A DNA stretch of 64,000 nucleotides from Shewanella glacialimarina (GTDB taxonomy: Bacteria > Pseudomonadota > Gammaproteobacteria > Enterobacterales > Shewanellaceae): assembly GCF_020511155.1 (NCBI RefSeq), contig NZ_CP041216.1:2418001-2482000 (forward strand). The letters are read 5' to 3'. The translations under genes and the position numbers were made by a program. The notes beneath the pieces were generated by a model that saw only the letters and a program-made list of their open reading frames with translations, was not told the DNA's origin and did no database searches. Shown piece by piece: positions 37,664 to 48,543 of this stretch (its first letter is position 1; each line of letters starts with the position of its first letter).

Positions 37664-39715
37664 CTAGAGAGTTGGTGCTTTAGCTAACTTTTTCGCGTCT
37701 ACCATATCCAGCATAATTAAGGCTGTTTCATCTAAGAATGGATCTGGGACTTTAGCATCTTTGTCGTCTTCAATATCATCTAAAGACTTAACCACCTGTA
37801 GCCCGTCGCTGACACGACGTTTATTAGTACGATCTAATGCACGTTTTTCATCGTCTTCACGTGATTTTATTCGTGTACTTTCCACTAAAGATATTGTTTT
37901 ATCATTATGATGCTTTTTGAATTCTGCAATATCTTCATAGATATAGCCAAACTCTACGTCAGCACTTATACGCTGTCTATGCTTAGTATCAAGTTGAGTA
38001 ACTAATTCAGGGAATATACTACCAAGTGCACCGTATTGAGCTACAGGAACCTTGTCCCAAGGCAGCGCATTTTTCTCTTCTGACTCACCATATTCACCGG
38101 CATCTAGTGCACTCGGGAACAAAATGTCAGGAGTCACGCCCTTAAGTTGGGTACTACCGCCATTAATACGATAAAACTTAGCAATGGTGTACTGTACATG
38201 GCCAATAGGCTTGTCATACATATCATAAATACGACCTAGGCTTTTATGCTGCTGAACCGTTCCCTTACCAAATGTTGATTCACCTACAATCAGTGCACGT
38301 TCGTAGTCTTGTAAAGCTGCAGCGAAAATTTCTGATGCTGATGCACTGTAGCGGTCAACCATCACTGAGAGTGGGCCGTCATAAGTACTTCTACCATCAT
38401 TATCGCTATTTTGGTTTACTCGACCATTGGCATCACGAATTTGCACAACAGGTCCTGCATCGATAAACAATCCAGTGAGTAATGTGGCTTCAGTGAGGGC
38501 ACCACCGCCATTACCACGTAAGTCAATAACCACACCTTCGACTTCAGCTTCTTTCAACTTCGCCAATTCTTTAGCTACATCTTCAGATAGGTTCATATAA
38601 AAGCCAGGAATTTGAATAACGCCGACTTTACGATGAGCAAACTCACCTGCGCTAGGCTCAATTACTTTAGAATTGGCTGCACGATCTTCTAAACGAATTT
38701 TGTCTCGAATAATGGTCACATCAAAAGGTTTAGCATTGGCGCCACCTTTTTTAGGCAAAATCTGCAGCACAACTTCACTGCCTTTAGGCCCTTTAATAAG
38801 CTCAACAACATCATCTAAACGCCAACCGATAACATCAACAATGTCTTTACCTTTTTGGCCAACACCAACGATTTTATCTTCCGGTGACAGCTTTTCACTT
38901 AATGCAGCTGGACCACCTGCAACCAAACTTTTAATGACGGTGTAGTCATCGTCCATTTGTAAAACAGCACCAATACCCTCAAGACTTAGGTTCATCTCCA
39001 TTTGGAATCGCTCGGCATTGCGTGGCGATAAATAACTGGTGTGTGGTTCGACAGTTCTAGCAAAGGCATTCATAACAGTTTGAAATACATCTTCACTATT
39101 AGTTTGACTTAGACGTTTAATCGCATTGTCATATCGCTTGGTTAAGATTTCAACAATCTCATCCCATTTTTTGCCCGTTAACTTGAGATTTAACGCATCA
39201 TATTTAACACGTTGACGCCATAACTCATTAAGCTCAGCGTCATCTTTTGGCCATGCTGCATCTTTACGATCGAATTCATAAGCGTCACCTTCTTTAGCAA
39301 AATCGAATTCTGCTTGTAACAAAGTCAAAGCATAGGCAAAACGCTCGTAACGACGAATCTGCAGTAAATCAAACATTTTATATGCAGGTGATATATCACC
39401 CGCTTTTACCATGTCATCAAACTGACTTTTATATTGGTCAAAGTTATTAATATCTGCTTGAGTCAATACATTGCGGCGATAATCGAGCTGCTCTAAAAAT
39501 CGTGAGTATATCTGTTCTGAAAAAGCATCATCAAGGTCAAAACGATGATAATGCGCACGAGTAAACAAATTTGTCACTCGCTTGCTCGCAGCCTGATGTT
39601 GAGGCTCTTGGGCTAGTTTGGGTAACTCGCTGATTTGAATCGTTGGTGAAATTGCCCATGCAGAAAATCCGACGAATGCACAAGCAATTGACGCGGCCAA
39701 TGTAAGTTTTCGCAT
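37664..39715 (-). CDS. prc: Tail-specific periplasmic protease Prc
   Basis: Processes periplasmic proteins such as FtsI and murein hydrolases. The 683-residue product (E. coli Prc has 682) has a signal peptide, a PDZ domain (about 240-330) and the S41 catalytic core. The catalytic pair is S459 (DRYSASASE) and K484 (STFGKGT), with the usual spacing of 25. The ATG at 39715 has AAAGGAG nine bases upstream and is preferred over the TTG six bases before it. It follows proQ by 22 bases, as in E. coli (proQ-prc). Confidence 0.97.
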   Translation of the reverse strand: MRKLTLAASIACAFVGFSAWAISPTIQISELPKLAQEPQHQAASKRVTNLFTRAHYHRFDLDDAFSEQIYSRFLEQLDYRRNVLTQADINNFDQYKSQFDDMVKAGDISPAYKMFDLLQIRRYERFAYALTLLQAEFDFAKEGDAYEFDRKDAAWPKDDAELNELWRQRVKYDALNLKLTGKKWDEIVEILTKRYDNAIKRLSQTNSEDVFQTVMNAFARTVEPHTSYLSPRNAERFQMEMNLSLEGIGAVLQMDDDYTVIKSLVAGGPAALSEKLSPEDKIVGVGQKGKDIVDVIGWRLDDVVELIKGPKGSEVVLQILPKKGGANAKPFDVTIIRDKIRLEDRAANSKVIEPSAGEFAHRKVGVIQIPGFYMNLSEDVAKELAKLKEAEVEGVVIDLRGNGGGALTEATLLTGLFIDAGPVVQIRDANGRVNQNSDNDGRSTYDGPLSVMVDRYSASASEIFAAALQDYERALIVGESTFGKGTVQQHKSLGRIYDMYDKPIGHVQYTIAKFYRINGGSTQLKGVTPDILFPSALDAGEYGESEEKNALPWDKVPVAQYGALGSIFPELVTQLDTKHRQRISADVEFGYIYEDIAEFKKHHNDKTISLVESTRIKSREDDEKRALDRTNKRRVSDGLQVVKSLDDIEDDKDAKVPDPFLDETALIMLDMVDAKKLAKAPTL

Positions 39716-39737
39716 CAACAAGTTACTCCTTTAAATT

Positions 39738-40361
39738 TTATAATAGTATGTGGGCTACACGTACTTTGATGCTCAAGCCAGAATCTAACTGAACATGGAC
39801 ATCTTCTTTCTTAATGTCGGTAATCGTTCCAGCAACTGGCGATGCACCTAATTTCACGTTTACACGTTGGTTGGTGGATAAATCTTCCATTTTTGCAGGT
39901 ACTAGATTAACAACCGGCGCAGCCACTATAACTGGGCGCTCTTTTTTAGCTTCTGGACGAGCTTTGGGAACCGCTTTCTTAGCAGGTTTTTTAGCAGCAG
40001 GCTTGGGCGCTAGAGCTTGACGTTTAGCTTTGGCTTTATCTTGGCTCTCTTTCAACGTGGCTTGAGCATGATCAATATGCTCTTGCTCTAAGGCGCCACA
40101 TTCATTGCCGTCTAAATCAACACGCTGCACACCAACTTTAACACCTTTAAGGTATCTCCAGCTGCTAGTGTAACGACGTAAAGCAACACGAAGTTGTGTT
40201 TTACTAACCCTAGAATCATCAGCTAACCGTTCAGCCAAATCTTGAAATAAACCAATTTTTAATGGCTTTGTGTCGCCCTCTGCAATAAAGCATGCAGGAA
40301 AGGTTTCATATAAAAACGCTAAAATTGCGTTGGTGTCGGTCAACTTGTCTGTTGATTCCAT
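39738..40361 (-). CDS. proQ: RNA chaperone ProQ
   Basis: Global RNA-binding protein that matches small RNAs with targets and protects 3' ends. The 207-residue product has the FinO/ProQ domain (about 1-115: AILAFLYETFPACFIAEG, RVALRRYTSSWRYLKGV), a K/A/P-rich linker (about 115-150) and a C-terminal Tudor-like domain (about 150-207). The ATG at 40361 follows a GTGGAAG site; the in-frame GTG twelve bases earlier overlaps that site. It lies between msrC and prc, as in E. coli. Confidence 0.95.
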   Translation of the reverse strand: MESTDKLTDTNAILAFLYETFPACFIAEGDTKPLKIGLFQDLAERLADDSRVSKTQLRVALRRYTSSWRYLKGVKVGVQRVDLDGNECGALEQEHIDHAQATLKESQDKAKAKRQALAPKPAAKKPAKKAVPKARPEAKKERPVIVAAPVVNLVPAKMEDLSTNQRVNVKLGASPVAGTITDIKKEDVHVQLDSGLSIKVRVAHILL

Positions 40362-40637
40362 TTTTACTTCCACGTTAAATAAGGGGACTAAATCGGCAGA
40401 TATAAATAAGCCTGTAGTCGTTCATCTTTTGCTAAGTTTTTCAGTTTACTGACACTTAGCCTACAAATTAGCATTAACAGCCGTTTTGCTAAAGCCTCTG
40501 AAACAAACTCTAACAAATTTTCAGCTATTTACACTAGCATCTATTTGGCTTTTCACAGATATGTGAATGCTCAAGCAGGCTATTATAAAGCTCACAGCAG
40601 CGATTGCGACAATCATTTACTATTTTTTGCCTGCAAT

Positions 40638-41096
40638 TTAATCAAATAGGCAAGTTTCAAACTGTTTTACCAGTAATTCAATCCCATCTTGATCATCTTG
40701 GTCAAAACGATGGAGTGATGGGCTGTCTATATCAAGTACCGCAATGACCTTACCATTTTGGCGAACGGGTACAACGATTTCTGAATTACTAGCTGAATCA
40801 CATGCAATATGTCCTTCAAACTGATGAACATCTGCTACTCTTTGGGTCTGATTTAGTGCAGCGGCCGTACCACAAACGCCTTTACCCCAAGGTATTCTGG
40901 TACAAGCTACTTTACCTTGAAACGGGCCAAGTACAAGTTGCTCACCTTTAGTAATATAGAAACCAGCCCAGTTTAAATCATCTAGATTGTCGTTTATTAA
41001 TGCAGAAAAATTTGCCATTGCAGCAATAATATCGTCCTCACCTGCCATTAAGGCTTCCACTTGACGAGTTAACGTTCGATAAAACTCAACTTTCAT
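40638..41096 (-). CDS. msrC: Free methionine-(R)-sulfoxide reductase (GAF domain)
   Basis: Reduces free Met-R-sulfoxide. The 152-residue GAF-domain protein has the cysteines used by this family: GKVACTRIPWGKGVCGTAAA (about C84 and C94) and HIACDS (about C118). It corresponds to E. coli YebR, which also neighbours proQ. The 276-base gap to proQ shows no gene or strong structure. Confidence 0.93.
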   Translation of the reverse strand: MKVEFYRTLTRQVEALMAGEDDIIAAMANFSALINDNLDDLNWAGFYITKGEQLVLGPFQGKVACTRIPWGKGVCGTAAALNQTQRVADVHQFEGHIACDSASNSEIVVPVRQNGKVIAVLDIDSPSLHRFDQDDQDGIELLVKQFETCLFD

Positions 41097-41171
41097 TGTA
41101 ATTCCTTGATCCCAAAATATTACTTTGACTAATTTAACCCATAGGTTAGCAGTAGTTTTTATTATTTGAAA

Positions 41172-41456
41172 TTAATCTTGTTTAACGACCTTTTTCTTTT
41201 GCTTTGTTTCTGCAGGTGTAGCCGCTTTAACAACACCACGAAGCACATTGGCTAACTCGTCTTTATTATTCGCTAAATAGAAAGCGAGTTGTTCGCAGGT
41301 ACTATCATCTAAATTAGCATCAGAAGCTGCTAGAAATGGTACTAAATTATCGACTATATCGAGCATTTTGTCGTAAGCATCGGCCTCTTTCTTCGATGTG
41401 AAAGTCATTTTCTCAACCCCTTCTCTTACCACGACAAATTGAGTAATCACTGCCAT
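41172..41456 (-). CDS. yebG: DNA-damage-inducible protein YebG
   Basis: A 94-residue protein similar to E. coli YebG, an SOS-induced protein of unclear function. The start MAVITQFVVVREGVEKMTF and the lysine-rich tail (KQKKKVVKQD) are typical. A perfect LexA box overlaps its promoter region, 13 bases upstream of the ATG, with GGAGA as ribosome site between them. It is 75 bases upstream of msrC on the same strand. Confidence 0.93.
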   Translation of the reverse strand: MAVITQFVVVREGVEKMTFTSKKEADAYDKMLDIVDNLVPFLAASDANLDDSTCEQLAFYLANNKDELANVLRGVVKAATPAETKQKKKVVKQD

Positions 41457-41469
41457 GAACGTATCTCCA

Positions 41470-41485
41470 CTGTTTTTATATACAG
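41470..41485 (-). promoter_or_regulatory. LexA (SOS) box of yebG
   Basis: CTGT-N8-ACAG fits the consensus perfectly, with an AT-only spacer (CTGTATATAAAAACAG on the minus strand). The TATATA inside it may be the -10 element, so LexA binding would directly block the promoter. Confidence 0.92.
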
Positions 41486-41566
41486 TGCCAAGATTGACAT
41501 AGTTAAAGGGTAATACGCAATAGTCATTAACATAATAATTGACTTGTTTTATGATTTTGTTCGATT

Positions 41567-41597
41567 TTGCTCATTAAATTTTTAAATGTCGTATAAT
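41567..41597 (+). promoter_or_regulatory. Possible promoter of the letAB operon
   Basis: A perfect TATAAT at 41592-41597 with TTGCTC 19 bases upstream as a loose -35. An AAGGA at 41615-41619 follows, but it is about 20 bases from the first ATG; an in-frame TAA at 41625 excludes any earlier start. Confidence 0.5.
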
Positions 41598-41639
41598 ATA
41601 AGCAGCTTAATGATAAGGAAAATTTAAATAATAAACATA

Positions 41640-42266
41640 ATGCCAGAGCCTAAGCTATTTAAAGCAGTCATTCTTTGTCGCTCATGCGATTTAGTTATTC
41701 GTAAGCGCGCATTGCCTTCTAATGTCAGGGCGCTGTGTCCGCGATGCGATACAGCACTGTATGACACACCCTATTGCTCTATAAACGGTCTTTTAGCTTT
41801 ATGTATCACTTCACTTATTTTATTTTTACCTGCTAATTTGTTACCTGTACTTGAAATTAACTTTTTAGGCAGTATTCGTACCACCACCGTTTTTGAATCT
41901 GCTGTAGCGGTATGGGAACAGGGATACTGGATTGTAGGTTTAGCCGTCATAGCATCTGCGGTTGCCGCGCCTGCGTTGTTAGTCTTATCTATTCTATTTC
42001 AAGTGTTAATTATAAAGTTTAATTTAACCTCTTCTTTTTGGCAGCAAACGTTCCGCAGCCTACTCAAAAATCATGGCTTGCTTTCTCAATTAACAATGCT
42101 TGAAATTTATGTGATTAGTTTTTTAGTCTCAGCATTTCAACTATCTGACTTTTCTGATGTTTATTTCGGCATGGGAACATTAAGCTTTTGTTTATTATTC
42201 TTATCTATCCTATTTTTACAGCGTGAATATAATCTTGAGCATATGTGGAGTTTTGTGAATGACTGA
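41640..42266 (+). CDS. letA: LetA/PqiA-family membrane protein, first half
   Basis: A 208-residue inner-membrane protein corresponding to the N-terminal half of E. coli LetA (YebS). It starts with a zinc-ribbon (CRSCDLVIR and CPRCDTALY) followed by four hydrophobic helices. LetA is the membrane partner of the LetB tunnel in lipid transport. In E. coli the two PqiA-type modules are one protein; here the second follows as a separate gene overlapping this one by eight bases. The ribosome site is unusually far from the ATG. Confidence 0.85.
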   Translation: MPEPKLFKAVILCRSCDLVIRKRALPSNVRALCPRCDTALYDTPYCSINGLLALCITSLILFLPANLLPVLEINFLGSIRTTTVFESAVAVWEQGYWIVGLAVIASAVAAPALLVLSILFQVLIIKFNLTSSFWQQTFRSLLKNHGLLSQLTMLEIYVISFLVSAFQLSDFSDVYFGMGTLSFCLLFLSILFLQREYNLEHMWSFVND

Positions 42267-42951
42267 TAATAATCAAGTCACTCATGCGACTTTGCCACAA
42301 GCAGAAGTTGAATCAGCTAATCAATTAACCTCTTTAGCGCCTCAGGGGCAGAAAATGGGGGTGTGTTTATGTCTGGTGTGCAAAAAAGTTAATCCGATAA
42401 CTGAGCAAAATTGTAGTCGCTGTCATTCACGGTTGAATACCAGAAATTATGCTAGTATTCAACAAAGTTGGGCTTTATTGGTCACGGCAACCATTCTGCT
42501 GGTCCTCGCGAACATTTACCCCATTACCTTATTAACCAATCGTGGTGTAGTGACTAACGACACAATATTTAGCGGCATTGCACATCTTGTGCATTTAGGT
42601 CTTTACCCGATTGCCATCATAGTTTTTACTGCCAGTATTCTCGTACCTTGGCTTAAAATATGTGGATTAGGGCTGTATTTATGTGCCATCAGTTTTAATA
42701 TTCCTATTTCTAAACGGAAAATGATGATCGGTTTTCACATAATTGAATGGATTGGGCGCTGGTCAATGTTAGATCTATTTGTTATCTCACTCACTGTGGC
42801 ATTAGTGAATATGGGCCAACTATTAGATGCAAAACCCGCCCCTGCTGCAACTGCCTTTGCATTAGTAATATTACTCACACAACTCGCAGCAAAAGTGCTG
42901 GACACTCGCTTACTTTGGGACCGCTTGGAAACTCATAATGACGCAAATTGA
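42259..42951 (+). CDS. letA: LetA/PqiA-family membrane protein, second half
   Basis: A 230-residue partner with its own zinc-ribbon (CLVCKKVNPITEQNCSRCHSRL) and four transmembrane segments, equal to the C-terminal half of LetA. It overlaps both neighbours: eight bases with the first LetA half and 14 bases with letB. Such overlaps imply translational coupling and strict stoichiometry. I believe the split form is common in Shewanella and Vibrio, so it need not be a broken gene. Confidence 0.85.
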   Translation: MTDNNQVTHATLPQAEVESANQLTSLAPQGQKMGVCLCLVCKKVNPITEQNCSRCHSRLNTRNYASIQQSWALLVTATILLVLANIYPITLLTNRGVVTNDTIFSGIAHLVHLGLYPIAIIVFTASILVPWLKICGLGLYLCAISFNIPISKRKMMIGFHIIEWIGRWSMLDLFVISLTVALVNMGQLLDAKPAPAATAFALVILLTQLAAKVLDTRLLWDRLETHNDAN

Positions 42952-45613
42952 ATCGCCAAAAGTTGTAAAGAAAAAACTATTTTCTCCTATCTGGTTACTT
43001 CCTATTGTTGCTTTAGTACTTGGCGCTTGGCTTGGAATTAAAAGTATTAAAGAATCAGGTATAGAAATAAATATCCACTTTCCGAGTGCTGCAGGCATTG
43101 ATATTGGTAAAACCTTAGTAAAATATCAAGGGTTAGCAGTGGGTAAAGTCACAGATGTCAGCATTGATGAAGATCTTAATGGCGTAAATGTAAAAGTCAT
43201 TATGGATTATCGTGCAGATCCTTTTTTGAACAAAAACACCCAGTTTTGGTTAGTTAAACCCAAAGCCAGTATTACTGGTGTTGAAGGGCTTGAAACACTA
43301 TTTTCGGGTAATTATATTGCCATTCAACCTGGAGATGGTAAATCACGCACTAATTTTGAAGCACAGCGAGAAGCACCAGCTATAACTCCTGGTAGTGAAG
43401 GTATGGTTATTGAGCTTCATACCGATAAACTTGGCTCTATTGATGTAGGTTCATCTATCTTTTATCGACAAATACCCGTTGGTAGTATTGTTGGTTATCG
43501 ATTATCAGGTAGCTCAAATGTTATTATTAGCGCCTTTATTCAGGAGCAATATTCGCATTTAGTCCACTCTGACTCTCGCTTTTGGAATGCATCTGGCCTC
43601 AGTATTGATGCCTCATTATCTGGGGTCAAAATCAATACCGAAAGTCTTGCTTCAATTCTAGCGGGTGGCATTAGTTTTAATACCGGCAGTGAAACCACTC
43701 AAGCTGAGAATGGGGATATTTTTAGTTTATTTGAAGACGAAGAGCATGCCAATGGCGGTTTAGTGTTTAATCTGCACTTACTGAATGCCGAGGATATTAG
43801 CGAAAATGCGAGCTTGGTTTATAGGGGCGTTACTGTCGGTAAAGTTGAAAAACTTGCTTTAACTGACACAGGAGTATCGTTACAGGCTGCAATTGAATTG
43901 CAATATCGCTCATTATTAGCAGCGGATTCTCGATTTTGGATCGCCGGTGCGGACATTTCTTTTGCTGGAGTGAAGAATCTATCACGCCTAGTGACAGGCA
44001 ATGTGATTAATATTTTACCTGGCACCTCCTCTGCAGCAATACCTTCAAGTTATCCGCTTGAAACTAAGGCCCCAGATCTACTAAAACAGCAGAAGTTATT
44101 AATAAACTTAACCTCAGACTCACACACTGGTATGAGTATTGGAGCCCAGGTCAGGTATAAACAACTACCAATAGGTAAAATTATTTCGACCCAATTGACT
44201 GAAGATTTTAGTGCGGTTAAGTATCAGGCTGAAATTTATCCCGAATTTAAATCACTTATTACTCAAGGAAGTTTTTTTGTAAGCGAACAGGCAATCAAAT
44301 TAGACGCATCCTTAGATGGGGTTAAATTTGAAACACGTGATTTAACAACATTACTTGAAGGAGCAGTAACATTAGTCCCCAGTCATGCTAAGGAAACCGT
44401 CAAGTCAGGTAGTTCATTTACCATTTATACTAGTATTGATACAGCTCAGCAGTTATTTGCTGAACAACAAAAAATTAAATTGACTATTGTAAGCCAAGAT
44501 GGAGCAGGCTTAAGTGAAGGTGCTCCAATTTATTACAAAAAAATGCCTATAGGCAAGATTACAAAAATGGAGTGGCAAGCAAAAGGAGATTTATTTGCAT
44601 TGCATTTATCTATTGAGCAGCAGTTTAAGCAATTACTACAACCTAGGACGGTATTCTGGCGTAATGATGCTGTGACAGTGAATGCAAGTTTGGCTGGTGT
44701 CAAAATTGACGTTGCACCGCTTGCAGGGGCAATTAAAGGCAGTATTTCACTCGGTTTTATTGATGATGAGCTATTTCGAACAGTTGATACTAAAACGTTA
44801 TCAACACAAGACAAGATAGTATTTAATAATCAACTTTTTGACAATCAACATTTAGCCTTAACTCAGGCCAAACCGATTTCTATTGTTCTACCGGCCAATG
44901 CTAAAATTGAATCTAACTCCCCTATCCGCTTTCGTGGTCATCAAATAGGTGAAGTGAAGCAGGTTAAGTTAGCCAAGGATTTATCTCAACAGCATGCCAC
45001 GGCTTATTTATATGGAGAGTATGCTAAGCACTTTAGTAAACAAGATTCTGAATATTTTGTTGTTGAAGCACAAATCTCGCTTGCTGGTATAAAAAATGTT
45101 GATACGCTAATCACGGGTGCATATATTGGTGTATTGCCGGGGGCATCTAATATTACTAGCGACCAGTTTGAAGCAAAAATGGCTGTTCGCTATGATGCTA
45201 ACCGCCCTAAAGATGCCGTTAGCTTTACCTTAATCGATAATCAATTGGGGTCAATTAAAGTCGGCACGCCTCTATTCTTCAGAGGTATAGCTATCGGCCA
45301 AATCGATGCTTACGAGCTATCAAGTACAGGCCAACAAGTCACTATGTTTACTCATATCCGTCAAGAGTATGCTCACCTTGTTAATACCAGCAGCCAGTTT
45401 TGGGATGCATCAGGAATTAAGCTTGAAGTAGGTATTTTTTCAGGAGCACAAATTGAAACAGGTTCTCTTGAAACTCTACTGTCAGGAGGAATTTCAGTAG
45501 CGACCAAGGACATCACAACTGATTTAAATAAGATTTCACCCTCAACTGAGTTTTTGCTACAAAACAGCATGGATAAAGAATGGCAAGAGTGGCGCCCAGC
45601 TCAAGATAAGTAA
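42938..45613 (+). CDS. letB: LetB, seven-MCE-domain lipid transport tunnel protein
   Basis: An 891-residue membrane-anchored periplasmic protein. One N-terminal helix (about 17-35) is followed by seven MCE repeats, each recognisable by a phrase such as VKYQGLAVGKV, FYRQIPVGSI, VYRGVTVGKV, RYKQLPIGKI, YYKKMPIGKI, RFRGHQIGEV and FFRGIAIGQI. E. coli LetB (YebT, 877 residues) also has seven and stacks into a hydrophobic tunnel across the periplasm. It is the last gene of the operon, closed by a terminator. Confidence 0.95.
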   Translation: MTQIESPKVVKKKLFSPIWLLPIVALVLGAWLGIKSIKESGIEINIHFPSAAGIDIGKTLVKYQGLAVGKVTDVSIDEDLNGVNVKVIMDYRADPFLNKNTQFWLVKPKASITGVEGLETLFSGNYIAIQPGDGKSRTNFEAQREAPAITPGSEGMVIELHTDKLGSIDVGSSIFYRQIPVGSIVGYRLSGSSNVIISAFIQEQYSHLVHSDSRFWNASGLSIDASLSGVKINTESLASILAGGISFNTGSETTQAENGDIFSLFEDEEHANGGLVFNLHLLNAEDISENASLVYRGVTVGKVEKLALTDTGVSLQAAIELQYRSLLAADSRFWIAGADISFAGVKNLSRLVTGNVINILPGTSSAAIPSSYPLETKAPDLLKQQKLLINLTSDSHTGMSIGAQVRYKQLPIGKIISTQLTEDFSAVKYQAEIYPEFKSLITQGSFFVSEQAIKLDASLDGVKFETRDLTTLLEGAVTLVPSHAKETVKSGSSFTIYTSIDTAQQLFAEQQKIKLTIVSQDGAGLSEGAPIYYKKMPIGKITKMEWQAKGDLFALHLSIEQQFKQLLQPRTVFWRNDAVTVNASLAGVKIDVAPLAGAIKGSISLGFIDDELFRTVDTKTLSTQDKIVFNNQLFDNQHLALTQAKPISIVLPANAKIESNSPIRFRGHQIGEVKQVKLAKDLSQQHATAYLYGEYAKHFSKQDSEYFVVEAQISLAGIKNVDTLITGAYIGVLPGASNITSDQFEAKMAVRYDANRPKDAVSFTLIDNQLGSIKVGTPLFFRGIAIGQIDAYELSSTGQQVTMFTHIRQEYAHLVNTSSQFWDASGIKLEVGIFSGAQIETGSLETLLSGGISVATKDITTDLNKISPSTEFLLQNSMDKEWQEWRPAQDK

Positions 45614-45638
45614 ATCGGGCTTGTTATATTGTTTTAAA

Positions 45639-45670
45639 GGCGAAGTAATTATTTTACTTCGTCTTTTTTA
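45639..45670 (+). terminator. Terminator of the letAB operon
   Basis: Stem GGCGAAGTAA with TTACTTCGTC (one G/T pair), loop TTATT, then six T. Confidence 0.9.
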
Positions 45671-45809
45671 TAAATTAACAATTCTATCAATCAAACAGAT
45701 TATTGGTTAATTGGATAGACCAGATTACCGTGCTTTACTGATATACTCGTTATAAAATTAAACCTAGGCATTCAGCATATCTATTATTAACAATGATATG
45801 TGACACTTT

Positions 45810-46421
45810 ATGAAACTGCTAAAACCTTTATTTGATAATAATCGCCGCTGGGCTGAGCGTATTAATCAAGAAGATCCAACCTTTTTCCAAAAACTGGCCA
45901 ATCAACAGAATCCTGAATACCTTTGGATTGGGTGTTCCGACAGCCGTGTTCCATCCAATCAAATTATTGATTTGATGCCGGGTGAAGTCTTTGTCCATCG
46001 TAATATTGCCAATATGGTAATCCATACCGATCTTAACTGTTTATCCGTCTTACAATATGCGGTGGACGTTTTAAAAGTTAAGCATATTATGGTCGTTGGG
46101 CATTATGGTTGTGGTGGTGTAAAGGCGGCTATGCAAAATCAACGTCTTGGTTTAATTGATAACTGGTTAGGGCATTTACGCGACATCCATCGTATTCATC
46201 AAGATGAATTAACCGGTTTAAATGAAACCGCGCGTTTTGACCGTCTTTGTGAACTAAACGTCATCGAGCAAGTGGCTAACGTTACCACATCCACAATAGT
46301 CCAGGAAGCTTGGGATAGAGGTCAAAATGTCTCTGTTCATGGCTGGATTTATGGAATTAATAATGGATTATTAACCGATTTAGGTGTGACGGCCGATCAT
46401 GATACCGCATTAAGAACCTAG
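45810..46421 (+). CDS. can: Beta-class carbonic anhydrase
   Basis: Interconverts CO2 and bicarbonate in the cytosol. The 203-residue product keeps the zinc ligands at the E. coli Can positions: C42, D44 and R46 in GCSDSRVP, and H98 and C101 in GHYGCGG. It is monocistronic. A weak hairpin and then a stronger terminator lie downstream. Confidence 0.96.
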   Translation: MKLLKPLFDNNRRWAERINQEDPTFFQKLANQQNPEYLWIGCSDSRVPSNQIIDLMPGEVFVHRNIANMVIHTDLNCLSVLQYAVDVLKVKHIMVVGHYGCGGVKAAMQNQRLGLIDNWLGHLRDIHRIHQDELTGLNETARFDRLCELNVIEQVANVTTSTIVQEAWDRGQNVSVHGWIYGINNGLLTDLGVTADHDTALRT

Positions 46422-46480
46422 TTCACATTACCCTATTAGCAATCCGATTTTAATATAAGCACAATTTATATTCTTTATAA

Positions 46481-46516
46481 GTTACTCTTCACTGAATGCA
46501 ACTTTAACAGAGTAAC
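46481..46516 (+). other. Weak hairpin downstream of can
   Basis: GTTACTCT with AGAGTAAC, 20-base loop, followed by TTTCT. It may terminate can imperfectly. Confidence 0.35.
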
Positions 46517-46617
46517 TTTCTAAAAAAGTCGATGCGTAGGATACAAAATCTTGTATGTATATGCCATTTTATAGTTTCTTACCTTGTCACTTCAGTTGAA
46601 TATGTTAGTGAATAACA

Positions 46618-46649
46618 AAAAGCCTCATTGATTTATCAAAGAGGCTTTT
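46618..46649 (-). terminator. Terminator between can and the small minus-strand gene
   Basis: Stem AAAAGCCTC/GAGGCTTTT with an inner TTGA/TCAA stem and TTTA loop, flanked by A and T runs. It lies 12 bases past the stop of the 43-codon frame on the minus strand, which supports that frame as a gene. Confidence 0.85.
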
Positions 46650-46660
46650 ATATTTCGGCT

Positions 46661-46792
46661 TTAAAGTTTGAAGCCATTTTCAATAACAATGAACAGTGCT
46701 TGAGCAAATTGAAACATTACTAACGCACCGAAAAACAACATCACTAACGAGTAAATTCTACTTTTATTATTATCATTACGCCTAGGCGCCAT
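46661..46792 (-). CDS. Probable small single-pass membrane protein (43 residues)
   Basis: I do not recognise a family. The frame gives a basic, polar N-terminus (MAPRRNDNNKSR), then a hydrophobic stretch of about 22 residues (YSLVMLFFGALVMFQFAQAL, then FIVI), and a short tail (ENGFKL). This is the layout of a small inner-membrane protein with the N-terminus in the cytoplasm. A GGGAAAG lies about eight bases before the ATG, and a strong terminator stands 12 bases after the stop. It lies between can and serS and is on the same strand as serS, about 70 bases downstream of its end. The frame is real, but expression is inferred. Confidence 0.6.
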   Translation of the reverse strand: MAPRRNDNNKSRIYSLVMLFFGALVMFQFAQALFIVIENGFKL

Positions 46793-46863
46793 AGTCGTAC
46801 TTTCCCAAGCACTTACCCTCAATAACCATGTCACTAATGATTACTGAGGATTAATTGTATCTG

Positions 46864-48168
<1,305 letters not shown>

Positions 48169-48543
48169 TTAAACGCGTGAAAAAATCAGTTGCTGACCTA
48201 AATACACCATGAATAAACACAGTGATACATTCAGCAACACATTAAGCATACTTTTAAACCATAAACCCTGCTGCATCAGCAATAAGGTTTCATTGGAGAA
48301 AGTAGAAAAGGTAGTTAATGCCCCAAGTAAGCCGACACCAACGAGTGACTTTACCTCAGGACTTAAATGGCTTAGCTGCCCAAGGGCATAAACTATTCCC
48401 ATTAAAAACGATCCTAATACATTGACCAACAGTGTACCAAAAGGAAAACTGCTTCCAAATACTTGGATCATAAAAATTGAAATAAGATAGCGTAAAACAG
48501 CACCAATTGACCCACCTAACGCCACGAAAAGAATATTAGTCAT
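48169..48543 (-). CDS. crcB: Fluoride ion channel CrcB/FluC
   Basis: Exports fluoride as a dual-topology dimer. The 124-residue product has four hydrophobic helices and the family motifs [20 protein letters not shown] and [12 protein letters not shown]. The ATG at 48543 overlaps the rarA stop by eight bases and gives the normal N-terminus. No fluoride riboswitch is possible in that space. Coupled translation with rarA is likely. Confidence 0.94.
   Translation of the reverse strand: MTNILFVALGGSIGAVLRYLISIFMIQVFGSSFPFGTLLVNVLGSFLMGIVYALGQLSHLSPEVKSLVGVGLLGALTTFSTFSNETLLLMQQGLWFKSMLNVLLNVSLCLFMVYLGQQLIFSRV

Noticed and set aside
41640..42951. The split LetA as a frameshifted pseudogene
   Set aside because: Both halves have their own start, complete zinc-ribbon and helices, and overlaps typical of coupled genes, so two functional genes are more likely.
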